Of a stretch of DNA of 64,000 bases, positions 16,284 to 28,440 are shown piece after piece. The first letter of the stretch is position 1; every line of letters starts with the position of its first letter. The stretch is from the NCBI GenBank assembly GCA_949296525.1, contig CASFOP010000003.1:146651-210650 (forward strand). Direction: 5' to 3'. The notes under the pieces are model-generated. The model searched no databases, was not told the origin of the DNA, and saw nothing but the letters and a program-made list of their open reading frames with translations. Origin of the DNA: an uncultured bacterium. GTDB lineage: Bacteria > Elusimicrobiota > Elusimicrobia > Elusimicrobiales > Elusimicrobiaceae. The translations under genes and the position numbers were made by a program.

Positions 16284-17407
16284 TTGTTTCTCCCCCCTTT
16301 CCATTCAAATCCTTCACTGTATTTTTGCAGGTCAAACAAACCCTCGCCTTCGCCTTTTAAAGCGGAAGCAGCAGCGGTTAAAATGCTGTCCCCGCTCGGA
16401 ATATCACCGGACGGATAAGCATTTAAATATACGGGCGCTTTGCCGTTGACGGCCAGGCGTACGTCCTGCACCAGCTGGCCCAGGCTCTGCTCCACGGTCA
16501 GCACGGCTTTGACTTTGCCGGCCAGCTCGTTTAAACGCTTGGACGGGAAGGGCCACAGCGTAATCGGGCGCAGCAAGCCCAGCTTCAACCCTTTTTCATG
16601 GGCTTTGCTTAAGGCTTCCAGGCACGCGCGGGAAGAAAGCCCATACGCCACCAGCAGCACATCGCAGTCTTCGGTGTTGCGTTCTTCAAAGCGCACCTCG
16701 TCGCGTTCCACCAGGCCATAGCGTTTGGCGCGGGCCCATACGTCGGCGGACAGATTGTCGCCTTTATAAGAAAAGACATTGTTTTTCGGTGCGCCGTTTT
16801 TGTGTATGTCCAACGCCCAGTCAAATTTGCCCAGCGTTTTGGGGTCAATAGGGTCAAAATTGAAGCTCATGCTTTCCATCATCTGGCCCAAAATGCCGTC
16901 GGCCAAAATCATGGCCGGAATGCGGTATTTTTCGGAAAGTTCATAAGCCATTTTGGGGAAATTGCCCAGTTCTTCCACGCTGTTGGGTGCAAATACAAAA
17001 ATGTGATAATCCCCGTTGCCGCCGCCGCGGGTGGCCTGGAAATAATCCCCCTGCGCCCCAGCAATATTGCCCAAGCCCGGGCCGCCGCGCATCATATTGA
17101 CAATCAGGCACGGCAAATCCGCGCTGGCCAGATAGGAAATACCTTCCTGTTTGAGGCTGACCCCGGGAGAGGACGAAGACGTCATCGCCCGCGTGCCGGT
17201 AGCCGCGGAACCGTACACCATATTAATGGCCGACACCTCGCTTTCGGCCTGCACAAAAGCGCCGCCCGCGTCGGCCATATGGGCCGCCATATATTCGGGC
17301 ACTTCGTTCTGCGGGGTAATGGGATATCCGGCAAAGAAACGGCAACCGGCGCGTATGGCGCCCTCGGCCAGCGCTTCATTGCCCTTGCGTAATGTTTTTT
17401 CTGCCAT
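16280..17407 (-). CDS. vorB: 2-oxoacid:ferredoxin oxidoreductase, alpha subunit (VorB-like)
   Basis: The alpha subunit, 375 aa, started at ATG 17407 behind an AGAGGA ribosome-binding site. The opening RKGNEALAEGAIRAGCRFFA then GYPITPQNEVPEYMA is characteristic of VorB, the 3-methyl-2-oxobutanoate enzyme. Also seen are TSSSSPGVSLKQEGISYLA and the RGGPGLGNI motif. Branched-chain 2-oxoacids come from transamination of Val, Leu and Ile, matching an amino-acid-fermenting anaerobe. Substrate choice is inferred from similarity, not proven by a residue. Confidence 0.88.
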   Translation of the reverse strand: MAEKTLRKGNEALAEGAIRAGCRFFAGYPITPQNEVPEYMAAHMADAGGAFVQAESEVSAINMVYGSAATGTRAMTSSSSPGVSLKQEGISYLASADLPCLIVNMMRGGPGLGNIAGAQGDYFQATRGGGNGDYHIFVFAPNSVEELGNFPKMAYELSEKYRIPAMILADGILGQMMESMSFNFDPIDPKTLGKFDWALDIHKNGAPKNNVFSYKGDNLSADVWARAKRYGLVERDEVRFEERNTEDCDVLLVAYGLSSRACLEALSKAHEKGLKLGLLRPITLWPFPSKRLNELAGKVKAVLTVEQSLGQLVQDVRLAVNGKAPVYLNAYPSGDIPSGDSILTAAASALKGEGEGLFDLQKYSEGFEWKGGRNK

Positions 17408-17424
17408 GTTTGTTCCTCTTAAAA

Positions 17425-17628
17425 TTATTTGATAACGGTAATGGCCACGTCCGGGCACACCATGTAGCACATCGTACAGCCGATGCAGTCCTGCGGGTTT
17501 ACCATTTCGGCGGGGAAATAGCCTTTCTTGCTGATGATTTTAGACTTGCCCAGGCATTTTTTCGGGCAGGTATTGACGCACAGATAACACGCCTTGCAGC
17601 GGTTGGCGTCCACTTCTATTCTAGGCAT
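17425..17628 (-). CDS. 2-oxoacid:ferredoxin oxidoreductase, delta (2[4Fe-4S] ferredoxin) subunit
   Basis: A 67-residue ferredoxin-like subunit with two complete cluster motifs, CKACYLCVNTCPKKC and CIGCTMCYMVCPD. It is the first gene of the vor cluster, 17 nt upstream of alpha, with a GGAGG-type ribosome-binding site. It carries electrons from the TPP subunit to soluble ferredoxin, which can feed hydrogenases such as the one at 46351. Confidence 0.93.
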   Translation of the reverse strand: MPRIEVDANRCKACYLCVNTCPKKCLGKSKIISKKGYFPAEMVNPQDCIGCTMCYMVCPDVAITVIK

Positions 17629-17724
17629 GGGGCCTCCTTCTTTCTCACTAACACTCCATTAAAGTATATGTCTTTTTTTAGAGCCCGCGCAACAAAAAAA
17701 CGGGTAATGTGTTATACTGTTTCT

Positions 17725-18168
17725 ATGAATAAAACAGTCTTATATGCCTCTTTATTGCAGCAGGCCCGCGCGCTGGCGCTGGCGCATTTTGGACGCATAA
17801 CCAACGCAGCCAATCTGGCCGCGCTGCTGTACCAAAACCTGCCGGATATCAACTGGGCGGGGTTTTATTTTTTGGACGGGGACATGCTGCGGCTGGGGCC
17901 TTTCCAGGGCAAGCCCGCCTGCGCGGAAATTCCTCTGGGCAAAGGCGTATGCGGTACGGCCGTCGTGAAAGGGGAAACATTGATAGTGCCGGATGTACAT
18001 GCTTTTGCGGGGCATATTGCATGCGACGCCGCTTCGCGCAGCGAAATTGTGGTGCCGCTGATGCAAAACGGCAAGCCGCGGGGCGTGCTGGATATGGACT
18101 CGCCCGTCTTAAACCGCTTTGACAAAGAAGACGCGCAGTTCCTGCACAAAATAGCCTCCCTCTTGTAG
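17725..18168 (+). CDS. msrC: Free methionine-(R)-sulfoxide reductase (GAF fold)
   Basis: fRMsr reduces free Met-R-sulfoxide, an oxidative-damage repair reaction. The start is ATG 17725 just after a TTATACT -10-like element. The 147-aa product is one GAF domain. Cys66 and Cys76 (CAEIPLGKGVCG) and Cys100 (HIACDAASRSEIVVP) have the same 10 and 24 residue spacing as the catalytic cysteines of the E. coli enzyme. It converges on pilin P4, whose stop is 10 nt away. Confidence 0.92.
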   Translation: MNKTVLYASLLQQARALALAHFGRITNAANLAALLYQNLPDINWAGFYFLDGDMLRLGPFQGKPACAEIPLGKGVCGTAVVKGETLIVPDVHAFAGHIACDAASRSEIVVPLMQNGKPRGVLDMDSPVLNRFDKEDAQFLHKIASLL

Positions 18169-18178
18169 AGCGATAGCA

Positions 18179-18847
18179 TCAGGGCAGGCGGTAAAAACTC
18201 CACCGCCAAATGGAGCCGGCATAGGTCGCCCCAATGGCTTTGGTGCAGAAATCGCCCCGTTCCCCGGGGAAAGGAGAGGCATCGCGCTCCACACAATACA
18301 CCTCATCCGGCGTTACGCCCTCATACGCCGCGGAAAAAGGGATATATACAAATCCTGCGCAGGCATACGGCCCGTCTAAAAACAAATTAAACGCCACACC
18401 GCTGCCCCCGCCGTTCGGGGTGGTCAGGGAGGACTGCAAATTTTCATAATACAGCGTATCCGTGGCCGTTAAATTGCAATTTGTGGAAGAAGTACGGCCT
18501 TTTTGGGGCAGCTGTATATCCAGCTCGTCAAACCGGGAAGCATATACGCCGTTGGCCATATAATAAGACTGCTGGGCCTTCTTCAGCGCCTCCGCCCGGG
18601 ACAGCAATTGTGCCGCACGGGCCCGCCACACCGCTTTGGTATATTGCGGCAAAGCGACAGCGGCCAGTATGCCGATAATCAACACCACGACTAAAAGTTC
18701 AATCAGTGTAAAACCGGCCCGCCGGAAGGCAGACAGGTGGGGTTTTGTATGAAATTTGCCCCAAGCGGCTTTATGCATAAAGCCGCCTAAAACGCTTTTG
18801 GCAGGGCCTTTCCTGCAGGGGGTCATTTTTTGATAAATTTTGCTCAT
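18179..18847 (-). CDS. PilE-like prepilin P4 (long leader, inverted-repeat start)
   Basis: Pilin-like protein of 222 aa from ATG 18847 in inverted repeat 2. The 45-residue leader (MSKIYQKMTPCRKGPAKSVL...RRAG) is coded by sequence full of palindromes, including a perfect 22-nt one at 18765-18786. Then comes FTLIELLVVVLIIGILAAVA with Glu5. Motif AQQSYYMANGVYASRFDELD. C-terminal signature DEVYCVERDA...RGDFCTKAIGA, ending in YRLP. It is the downstream gene of pair C, 58 nt after P5. Confidence 0.87.
   Translation of the reverse strand: MSKIYQKMTPCRKGPAKSVLGGFMHKAAWGKFHTKPHLSAFRRAGFTLIELLVVVLIIGILAAVALPQYTKAVWRARAAQLLSRAEALKKAQQSYYMANGVYASRFDELDIQLPQKGRTSSTNCNLTATDTLYYENLQSSLTTPNGGGSGVAFNLFLDGPYACAGFVYIPFSAAYEGVTPDEVYCVERDASPFPGERGDFCTKAIGATYAGSIWRWSFYRLP
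18765..18786. repeat. Perfect 22-nt palindrome inside the P4 leader coding region
   Basis: The run GCGGCTTTATG is followed directly by its complement. It codes for part of the P4 leader (GGFMHKAA). Degenerate versions occur at the same leader position in P2 and P7. Confidence 0.85.
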
Positions 18848-18867
18848 ACGCAAAATTTATCAAAAAA
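18826..18867 (-). repeat. Pilin start-site inverted repeat 2 (17-8-17) with T12 promoter, P4
   Basis: Same perfect 17-nt arms as repeat 1; spacer CGTATGAG on the minus strand holds the P4 ATG (18845-18847). T12 at 18862-18873, -35-like TTGCAT at 18876-18881, -10-like TAAATT at 18854-18859, spacing 16 nt. The upstream CTTTTAAAAGG element is altered here. Confidence 0.85.
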
Positions 18868-18905
18868 AAAAAACAATGCAAGGCCTTGTATGCCAAAGGA
18901 CCGCT

Positions 18906-19406
18906 TTACCAATAAGTAAAATGTGGCATCCAGGAATAATATTTTTCTCCCATCGAGGCGCACACCTCTGCATAGATATCCGAGCCTGACCCATTACAGA
19001 AAAATTTGGCCGGAGCGGGGCAATTAGAATCGTTTATATCAGAAATATTTTCAAAACAACGGGAAATACCCGGCCCTGCGCCATAATACATAACTTTATT
19101 TTGAAAGAGAGTAAACTCTTTTCCCTTAAAATTTTCCCAATTTATATCCAGTTGTTCTTTATCTGTAGTATAATGGCCGTTAGCCATATAAAAACGTTCT
19201 TCGGCCTCCTGAATGCTCCTAAGCATAGGTAAAGCTTGGGCTATTCGGGTTTTCATTATTGCCTTTTGATATTGGGGATAGGCTGCTGCGGCCAAAATGC
19301 CAATAATAAGAACAACAACTAAAAGCTCTATCAATGTAAAGCCACCTGGAACACCTTTAGCGGGGTTTTTCCAGCGGAGGGTCATTTTTTGATAAATTTT
19401 GCTCAT
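18906..19406 (-). CDS. PilE-like prepilin P5 (inverted-repeat start, shortened leader)
   Basis: Pilin-like protein of 166 aa from ATG 19406. The leader is only 22 residues (MSKIYQKMTLRWKNPAKGVP then GG): the segment between the leader GGF and the cleavage-site GF found in P2, P4, P7 and P9 is missing, as if deleted by recombination between short repeats. Then FTLIELLVVVLIIGILAAAA with Glu5, AEERFYMANGHYTTDKEQLD, and the C-terminal signature AKFFCNGSGSDIYAEVCASM. It ends HFTYW, without the YxL ending. Upstream gene of pair C. Confidence 0.86.
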   Translation of the reverse strand: MSKIYQKMTLRWKNPAKGVPGGFTLIELLVVVLIIGILAAAAYPQYQKAIMKTRIAQALPMLRSIQEAEERFYMANGHYTTDKEQLDINWENFKGKEFTLFQNKVMYYGAGPGISRCFENISDINDSNCPAPAKFFCNGSGSDIYAEVCASMGEKYYSWMPHFTYW

Positions 19407-19426
19407 ACGCAAAATTTATCAAAAAA
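19385..19426 (-). repeat. Pilin start-site inverted repeat 3 (17-8-17) with T12 promoter, P5
   Basis: Perfect arms; spacer CGTATGAG, identical to repeat 2 and in the same orientation 559 nt away. T12 at 19421-19432, TTGCAT at 19435-19440, -10-like to -35-like spacing 16 nt, preceded by CTTTTAAAAGG. Confidence 0.85.
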
Positions 19427-19556
19427 AAAAAACAATGCAAGGCCTTTTAAAAGAGGCAGTCAACTAGCCCAAAAAACGGGAAAAATGGGGTTGGAGTATC
19501 TGGCACAAAGCATCGGAGTTTAAATCGCTTTGTCTGCACACGCAAATCGCAGCAAC

Positions 19557-20126
19557 CGAAGAAACCGCTTACAGGTGCCGTCCCGCGCAACTGAAAATTT
19601 CACGTCAGCAGCCCTGATTCTTCAAATTTAAGCGCTATTCGCGCCGTAAGTTGCCCCGCAGAATAATGGCAGTTATCTAAGGGGCAAGTCGGTGCGAAGA
19701 GGGCCAAATTTGAAAAATAGTTGGCCCACACCAAGACCCGCAACTGAATAAGCCGTGGCCGTCCCGCGTAACTGAAAAATATGTTCCACTAGCATGATTT
19801 TGGAAATTTAAGATGATAAAACCCCGCCAGTTGCGCCGCCGCGTAATGGCAGTTACGTAAGGCGCAAGGCGGGGGTTTAGGGCTCAAATTTACAAAATTG
19901 TTTGCGTCCGAACGGCGCAACAGCCGAAGAAGCCGTTTACAGGTGCCGTCCCGCGCAACTGAAAATTTCACGCCAGCAGCATGATTTTTCAAATTTAAGA
20001 TGATTTTGCCGGATGTAGTTGCTGCGCCGCATAGCGCCAGCTATGTAAGCGGCAAGAGACGGCAAAAGCGCTTAAATTTGGAAAATGGTTTGCCTCCAAA
20101 CAACGCAACAGCCGCAGAAGCCGTTA
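19557..20126. repeat. Tandem structured repeats, three units of about 185 bp
   Basis: Units begin near 19557, 19747 and 19923 with AGCCGTTTACAGGTGCCGTC-like sequence and CCCGCGCAACTGAAAA. Each then has an AAATTTAAG block and a long hairpin. Stem segments are TTGCCCC/GGGGCAA (19651/19681), TTGCGCC/GGCGCAA (19831/19861) with an outer AAACCCCGCC/GGCGGGGGTTT, and TTGCTGC/GCGGCAA (20019/20049) with an outer TTTTGCCG/CGGCAAAA. Inner stems around TGGCAG-like loops are ATAA/TTAT, CGTAA/TTACG and CATAGC/GCTATG. No convincing gene. 19441-19556 upstream holds a partial unit tail. Confidence 0.8.
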
Positions 20127-22028
20127 TTACCGTCCGAACAATTTGGCAATGTCTTTGGTCGCCAACACCGCCACACACGGCCGTCCGTGCGGGCAATGCA
20201 TGCCGTCTTTGCATTTTTTCATATTCTCCAGCAGGCCTTCGGCCTCGGCGGCGGAAATCTGGTCATGGGCTTTAATGGCCCTTTTGCAGGCCAGCAGGGC
20301 CACCATTTTGCGTTTGAGCGCGTCGCTGGATTTGTCGGGGTCGCCCACGATTTGGGACAGAGAAGTAACAAAAGCCTTCATGTCGTCCTCTTTAAAACGC
20401 AACATGGACGGCACCGTATTGACCAGCACCGTGCGCGGGGAAAAGCGCGTCAAATCAAAGCCCGCTTCTTTCAGCCACGGGGCCCAGCTCATCAGGCTTT
20501 CGGCATTGCTGGGAGTAACGTCCACATGAATGGGGAAAATTAAATCCTGCACGGCCACTTTATGCTGTTCAAACGCGTCCAAATAATGCTCAAACAGCAC
20601 ACGCTCCTGCGCGGCGTGCTGGTCAATCAAAATCAGCCCGTCCGGGTTTTCAAATACCAAATAGGTTTTTTCCAGCTGGCCCAAATAATGATACGGCCCG
20701 TGCCACCAGGCAGGCGCGTCCGGCTGCGGCTCCGGTTCCGGCGCGGGGGCTTGCAGCTGCGGGGCAGCGGCGGGTGCGGAGGCAGCGCGGTATTCCACGG
20801 GCTCTTCCGTTTCGCGCACGGAAAAATCGGTTTTGGGTGCAAAATCTGTTTGCGGGGTGCGCGGCAGGCTGACGGCCTCCCCCGGGACGGTTTCAAACAA
20901 ACCCGCCGAAGCCGCCGGCGCGGGCGTTATCTGCGGCAACGGGGCGGAAATAATTTTTTCCACCGGGACCGACTGTGCGTCCGCGGGAAACTGGTCTTGC
21001 GCGGAAGCGGAGACTTGCATTTGTACGGGCGTGGCCGAGCCGAACACGGTTTCGGACACGGCTTTCATGACCGCACCGAACATGGCGTGCTCATCGGCAA
21101 AGCGGATATCGCGCTTCTGCGGGTGAATGTTTACGTCAAAAGAAGCGGGATCCAAATCCATATAAATGATAAAAGCGGGGTGGCGCTCTTTGGGACGTAC
21201 ATTTTGATAAGCTTTGTACACGGCCTGCTGGACGGTTTTGCTGTCCACGGGACGGCGGTTGACAAATATAAACTGCAAATCCCGCGTAGCCACCAGTTTA
21301 TCCGGTGGCGTGATAAAAATTTTAAGCCCCAACTCCTCAAAAAACCGGCTCACCAGCGCGCCTCCGGCTTCCGGCCCCAAAATTTCTTTGGCACGCGCCA
21401 ACACGGCGTCTTTTTCGTCCCCTTCCGGCGCGGGCAAGCGGTACACTTCGCGGCCGGAGCTGACCACGGTATAGCCCACCGCCAAATTGGCCAGCGCGCT
21501 TTCTTCCGCCACTTTTAGCAAACAGGCGCGCTCATAAGAAGCACTTTTTAAAAATTTCAGCCGCGCCGGCACATTATAAAACAAATCCCGTATTTCCACC
21601 GTCGTACCGCGTATGGCGGGGGCGGGGCTCTGGGCCAGCACTTTGCCGCCGTGCACCTCCAGCCGGCTGCCTTCGCCTCCTTCGGTGCAGCTGGTCAGCG
21701 TCATTTTGGACACGGCCGCCACGGAATACAGGGCCTCCCCGCGAAAGCCGAATGTGCGCAGTTGGTTTAAATCTTCAAAACGGGTAATTTTGCTGGTGGC
21801 ATGGCGCAGCACGCTGGCGGCCAGGTCGTCCGGCGTCATGCCGCAGCCGTCATCATTAATGCGTATCAGCTCGCGCCCGCCGCCTTCTATATCCACACGG
21901 ATATGGCGCGCGCCGGCGTCTATGGCGTTTTCCAGCAGTTCTTTAAGCACGCCCGCGGGGCGTTCTATGACTTCGCCCGCGGCGATTTGACCCGCCGTTT
22001 TTTCGTCCAAAACGTGTATTCTATTCAT
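20127..22028 (-). CDS. mutL: DNA mismatch repair protein MutL (endonuclease type)
   Basis: MutL links MutS to strand incision. ATG 22028 overlaps the mutS stop by 8 nt. Product 633 aa. N-terminal GHKL ATPase motifs: [28 protein letters not shown] Pro/Ala-rich linker spans about 335-435. The C-terminal domain has the metal-binding motif [12 protein letters not shown] and supporting [10 protein letters not shown] and [11 protein letters not shown], marking it as a nicking MutL, as in bacteria without MutH. The stop directly abuts the structured repeats. Confidence 0.95.
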   Translation of the reverse strand: MNRIHVLDEKTAGQIAAGEVIERPAGVLKELLENAIDAGARHIRVDIEGGGRELIRINDDGCGMTPDDLAASVLRHATSKITRFEDLNQLRTFGFRGEALYSVAAVSKMTLTSCTEGGEGSRLEVHGGKVLAQSPAPAIRGTTVEIRDLFYNVPARLKFLKSASYERACLLKVAEESALANLAVGYTVVSSGREVYRLPAPEGDEKDAVLARAKEILGPEAGGALVSRFFEELGLKIFITPPDKLVATRDLQFIFVNRRPVDSKTVQQAVYKAYQNVRPKERHPAFIIYMDLDPASFDVNIHPQKRDIRFADEHAMFGAVMKAVSETVFGSATPVQMQVSASAQDQFPADAQSVPVEKIISAPLPQITPAPAASAGLFETVPGEAVSLPRTPQTDFAPKTDFSVRETEEPVEYRAASAPAAAPQLQAPAPEPEPQPDAPAWWHGPYHYLGQLEKTYLVFENPDGLILIDQHAAQERVLFEHYLDAFEQHKVAVQDLIFPIHVDVTPSNAESLMSWAPWLKEAGFDLTRFSPRTVLVNTVPSMLRFKEDDMKAFVTSLSQIVGDPDKSSDALKRKMVALLACKRAIKAHDQISAAEAEGLLENMKKCKDGMHCPHGRPCVAVLATKDIAKLFGR

Positions 22029-24588
22029 CGTCCACCCGTTTTTTCCACTCCGCAATTAATTGCAGCGCGCCCATGGGGGTCAGCTTGTCCGGATCGGTCA
22101 GTTTGATTTCCTGCACAATAGGCGCGGAAAACAAATCTTTGACCGGGTCTTTTTCACGCGCGGAAATTTTGGCCCCTTTTTTGGCTTCCAAATCTTTGAG
22201 CACCTTGCGCGCGCGCACCGTCACCGCCGCGGGCAGGCCCGCTATTTCGGCCACGTGTATGCCGTAGGACTGGTCCGCCGCGCCGGGCAAAATGCGGTAC
22301 AAAAACGCCAGCTTGCTTTGGCCGAAAGAATCTTTATACTCTTTGGCCTCCACATGAAAATTTTTGACGCTGGGATATTTGTTTTCCAAATCCACCAGTT
22401 CAAAATAATGCGTGGCAAAAAGCACCTTGGCCCCGCCTTTGGGCTTATACAGATATTCTACAATAGCCCAGGCGATGGAAATGCCGTCAAAAGTGGAAGT
22501 GCCGCGGCCCACTTCGTCCAGCAAAATCAGGCTGCGCGGCGTTTGCGAGGCCAAAATGTGCGCCGTTTCGTTCATTTCCACCATAAAGGTGGAGTTGCCG
22601 CGCTGCAGTGCGTCATGCGCGCCGATGCGCGTCATAATTTTGTCAACCACGCCCACGATGGCTTCCTGCGCGGGCACGAAAGAACCCATTTGCGCCATAA
22701 TCACAATCAGCGCGGTTTGCTTTAAATACACGCTTTTGCCGCCCATATTCGGGCCGGTAATCAGCATCAGCTGCGTGTTCACGCCGTCCATATCCAAATC
22801 ATTGGGCACGAAAGAACCCGCCGGCAGCAGGGACTCCACAATCGGGTGGCGGCCGCCTTTGTAAGACAGGCCTGTCCCGTCGTTGACACTCGGGCGCACA
22901 TAGCCGTATTTCATGGCGGCCAGCGCCAAAGACAGGTACACGTCCAATTCCGCCGCCGTTTGCGCAAACTCCTTCAGCGCGGCAATTTGCCCCGCCAGCG
23001 TTTTGCGCACCGCGTCAAACAAAGAACTTTCCAGGCGCAAAATGCGGCTTTCGGCGTTTAAAATTTTGTTTTCCAGTTCTTTGAGTTCTTCGGTAATATA
23101 CCGCTCGGCGTTGGTCAGCGTCTGTTTGCGCGTATAATTATACGGCACCTTGGCGCTGTGGCTTTTGGTCACTTCCAAATAATACCCGTAAATGGAATTG
23201 TATCCGGCTTTCATGTTGGGAATGCCGGTGCGTTCGCGCTCGCGCTGGCACAGCTCCTCCAGCGCTTTGCCGCTGCCGCTGCGCAGGGAGCGCAGTTCGT
23301 CCAGCTCGGCATTGTAGCCTTCGCGGATGATATTTCCGTCGGCAATGCGCAGCGGCGGCTCTTCGTTTATGGCTTCATAGAGCAGCTTGGACATTTCCTG
23401 CGCGGCCGGATACACCGCGTCAAAACGTTCTTTGATATGCGGCGCAACGGAGGAACCGTATTTTTCCAGCCAGCGCCGCAGCGGGTCTGCGTTTAACAGC
23501 GACTGCCGAAGCCCGCCCAAATCCCGCGGGGAAGCGTTGCCCGCCGTCACACGCGTCATAATGCGCTCCACATCGGAAATATTCTGCAAAATGGCCGCCA
23601 AGGAAGCCAGCGCTTCCTGGTTTTTCATCAGTCCTTCCACGCAGTCCTGCCGGCGGCGGATTTCATCTACGGACAGGGACGGGTGCAAAATCCATTCTTT
23701 TAATTTGCGGCTGCCGAAAGAAGTTTTGGTATGATCCAGCAAAGCCCACAGGCTGCCGGCGCGGCCGCCTTCCTGGCTTTTGACCAGTTCCAGCGAGGTG
23801 ACGGCGTTTTCGTCTATCTGCAAGGAATCGGAAAGCTCCGTATAAGAGGGCACCAGCGTGTCTTTCACCCCGGGCTCCGTGGAAGACACATAGTCCAGCA
23901 CCTGCAAAGCGCAGGACAGCGCCAACTCTTTGCCGCGCCACATAGCCGCCACGGGCCAGGCGGGCAGCGGGGACAGTTCTCCTTCAAAAGCGGGCACTTC
24001 CGTCAGCGGCAGACGCGCGGGCAGCACCACTTTGTTTTGCAGCAGCCGCAGGGTTTGTCCGTCCCCCACGATTTCCGCCGGATTGACCGCGGCCAGCGCG
24101 GCGGCCAGATTGGTAAAGTTGGGGTCGTCCAAATTTTGACTGACCCAAAAATGTCCCGTAGATACGTCCACGCAGGCTATCCCCCAGCCTTTGCCCTGCG
24201 CGCGCAGGCAGACCAGAAAATTGGACTGGTTGGCGTCCAGCATATCGTCTTCCATAACCGTGCCGGGGGTAATGACGCGGATTACCTTGCGCTCAAAAAG
24301 TTTGCTTTTGCTGTCAGCCGAGGTGCTGATTTGCTCGCAAATACCTATTTTTTTGCCCGCTTTGAGCAAACGGCCTATGTAGGAAGCGGCGGCGTGAAAC
24401 GGAATGCCGCACATGGGAACGCCGTGGCGCTGCGTCAGCGTCAGGCCCAAAATGGCGCTGACTTCGCGCGCCTGTTCGTCAAACATTTCGTAAAAATCGC
24501 CCAAACGGAAAAATAAAATAATCCCCGGGTACTGATTCTTGATATCGTAATACTGCTTCATCAAAGGGGTATTGTAACTGTTTTGCAT
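22021..24588 (-). CDS. mutS: DNA mismatch repair protein MutS
   Basis: MutS recognises mismatches and small loops. 855 aa, the usual MutS1 length. The mismatch-reading motif is [10 protein letters not shown] (Phe-x-Glu at about 34-36). The ATPase has Walker [10 protein letters not shown] and Walker [17 protein letters not shown]. The C-terminus carries a short tail. It is followed by mutL with an 8-nt overlap. Loss of this pair would be expected to raise slippage in the poly-T tracts of the pilin promoters. Confidence 0.97.
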   Translation of the reverse strand: MQNSYNTPLMKQYYDIKNQYPGIILFFRLGDFYEMFDEQAREVSAILGLTLTQRHGVPMCGIPFHAAASYIGRLLKAGKKIGICEQISTSADSKSKLFERKVIRVITPGTVMEDDMLDANQSNFLVCLRAQGKGWGIACVDVSTGHFWVSQNLDDPNFTNLAAALAAVNPAEIVGDGQTLRLLQNKVVLPARLPLTEVPAFEGELSPLPAWPVAAMWRGKELALSCALQVLDYVSSTEPGVKDTLVPSYTELSDSLQIDENAVTSLELVKSQEGGRAGSLWALLDHTKTSFGSRKLKEWILHPSLSVDEIRRRQDCVEGLMKNQEALASLAAILQNISDVERIMTRVTAGNASPRDLGGLRQSLLNADPLRRWLEKYGSSVAPHIKERFDAVYPAAQEMSKLLYEAINEEPPLRIADGNIIREGYNAELDELRSLRSGSGKALEELCQRERERTGIPNMKAGYNSIYGYYLEVTKSHSAKVPYNYTRKQTLTNAERYITEELKELENKILNAESRILRLESSLFDAVRKTLAGQIAALKEFAQTAAELDVYLSLALAAMKYGYVRPSVNDGTGLSYKGGRHPIVESLLPAGSFVPNDLDMDGVNTQLMLITGPNMGGKSVYLKQTALIVIMAQMGSFVPAQEAIVGVVDKIMTRIGAHDALQRGNSTFMVEMNETAHILASQTPRSLILLDEVGRGTSTFDGISIAWAIVEYLYKPKGGAKVLFATHYFELVDLENKYPSVKNFHVEAKEYKDSFGQSKLAFLYRILPGAADQSYGIHVAEIAGLPAAVTVRARKVLKDLEAKKGAKISAREKDPVKDLFSAPIVQEIKLTDPDKLTPMGALQLIAEWKKRVDDE

Positions 24589-24895
24589 AACGGTATTTTA
24601 TCAATTTTAAAGCGGCCCTGACCGCCTTTTAATCTTTATTCCGCTCCAAAGCCCCAAGCGCGGGTGTCCGAACTGTCTGCCGACGGAGCACAAAGGCAGG
24701 GACTTTCCCTGTTTGACCCTTTCAAATTAGGCCGGTGCCTGCGCTTTATTCTGCGTCCATACCGTACAAAACGCCGAAACAGGGCGTGCCAAAAACACGC
24801 ATGACACGGGACTTTATTTTTGTTATAATATGTATGTCTGAAATAAAGACCATGGCTGCGGGCACTCCCCGCGGCGTTTTTAACCCGTTTTGTTC
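24589..24895. other. 307-nt gap between mutS and tRNA-Tyr
   Basis: No gene seen. A TATAAT at 24824-24829 is a plausible -10 for tRNA-Tyr or for a leader transcript; mutS probably uses a promoter in the left part. Confidence 0.5.
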
Positions 24896-24979
24896 GGTAG
24901 GGTGGCTGAGTGGTCAAAAGCAACGGTCTGTAAAACCGTCGGGCTACGCCCTACATAGGTTCGAATCCTATCCCTACCA
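24896..24979 (+). tRNA. tRNA-Tyr (GTA)
   Basis: Acceptor GGTAGGG/CCCTACC, anticodon stem ACGGT/ACCGT with loop CTGTAAA (GTA), a long class II variable arm (CGGGCTACGCCC) and T arm TAGGTTCGAATCCTA. CCA is not encoded. Confidence 0.95.
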
Positions 24980-24986
24980 AAAATAT

Positions 24987-25016
24987 AACCCCGCTAAAAA
25001 GCGGGGTTTATTTTTT
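24987..25016. terminator. Bidirectional terminator between tRNA-Tyr and alaS
   Basis: AACCCCGC and GCGGGGTT pair over TAAAAA and are followed by TTATTTTTT on the plus strand; the alaS stop lies 31 nt away on the other strand. Confidence 0.85.
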
Positions 25017-25046
25017 CCAAAAAAACACTTCCTTCCGGCCAGCCCT

Positions 25047-27656
<2,610 letters not shown>

Positions 27657-27743
27657 ATAGCTTCCTGTGAGAGCGCGCTTTACGGACGCGCGCGGGGATA
27701 TATATAATAAATTATATCAAATAGCTTCTAGGCAGGGCTGTAT

Positions 27744-28433
27744 ATGAAAAACAACATCAAATTCGTCGCTTTTGACGCCGACGACACCCTTTGGGTCAAT
27801 GAAAATTATTTCCGTGAGGCGGAGCACGCCTTCTGCCATTTAATGATGGACTGGCTCCCGCATGAAAAAACCGCAGACGAACTTTTCAAAACCGAAATGC
27901 AAAACCTGGAACTGTTCGGCTACGGCGCCAAAGGGTTTGCCCTGTCTTTAATAGAAACGGCCGTGCGCATTTCGGATGGGAAAATTACGGGCCGGCAGGT
28001 ACAGCAGATTATAGACATCGTCAAACGGCTGCTGGCACGCCCCGTGGAACTGCTGCCGGACGTGCCCGAAGTGCTCCGCACGCTTAAAGAAAAATACACG
28101 CTGGTGCTGGCTACCAAAGGCGACCTGCTGGACCAACAGCGCAAAATAGCCAAGTCCGGCCTGGCGGAGTATTTTGCGCACACGGAAATTATGAGCGACA
28201 AACGCCCGCAGGATTATGCCCGCCTGCTGCAGCGACTGGGGGCCAAGGCACAGGAATTTGTCATGGTGGGCAATTCGTTAAAATCAGACGTGCTGGCCCC
28301 GCTGGAAGCAGGCGCCTATGCCGTATATGTGCCCTATCCCATTATCTGGAAGCACGAATGCATGCCGGAGCCGCAGTCCCCGCGTTATTATAAAGCGGAA
28401 AAACTGCGGGACATTTTGCTCTTTTTGTTATAA
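27744..28433 (+). CDS. HAD-superfamily hydrolase
   Basis: A 229-residue haloacid-dehalogenase-type phosphatase. Motif I is FDADDTLW at residues 9-16 (nucleophile Asp), followed by a helical cap. Motif II is probably in YTLVLATKGD, motif III Lys in AKSGLAEYF or SDKRPQDY, and motif IV is MVGNSLKSDVLAPL. The cap type resembles YjjG-like nucleotidases. It heads a run of plus-strand genes and is divergent from alaS. Substrate unknown. Confidence 0.82.
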   Translation: MKNNIKFVAFDADDTLWVNENYFREAEHAFCHLMMDWLPHEKTADELFKTEMQNLELFGYGAKGFALSLIETAVRISDGKITGRQVQQIIDIVKRLLARPVELLPDVPEVLRTLKEKYTLVLATKGDLLDQQRKIAKSGLAEYFAHTEIMSDKRPQDYARLLQRLGAKAQEFVMVGNSLKSDVLAPLEAGAYAVYVPYPIIWKHECMPEPQSPRYYKAEKLRDILLFLL

Positions 28434-28440
28434 TTTTTTT

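Noticed and set aside
19557..20126. CRISPR array or integron attC array
   Set aside because: Units are about 185 bp with no short direct repeats and unique spacers, no cas genes, no RYYYAAC/GTTRRRY core sites and no integrase nearby.
19789..20275. Open frames of 67 and 91 codons within and beside the tandem structured repeats
   Set aside because: They follow the repeat arms, change between units, lack ribosome-binding sites and resemble no protein family; the base pairing explains the sequence better.
24636..24923. A 95-codon minus-strand frame between mutS and tRNA-Tyr
   Set aside because: It runs into the tRNA on the opposite strand and has no start signal or recognisable features.
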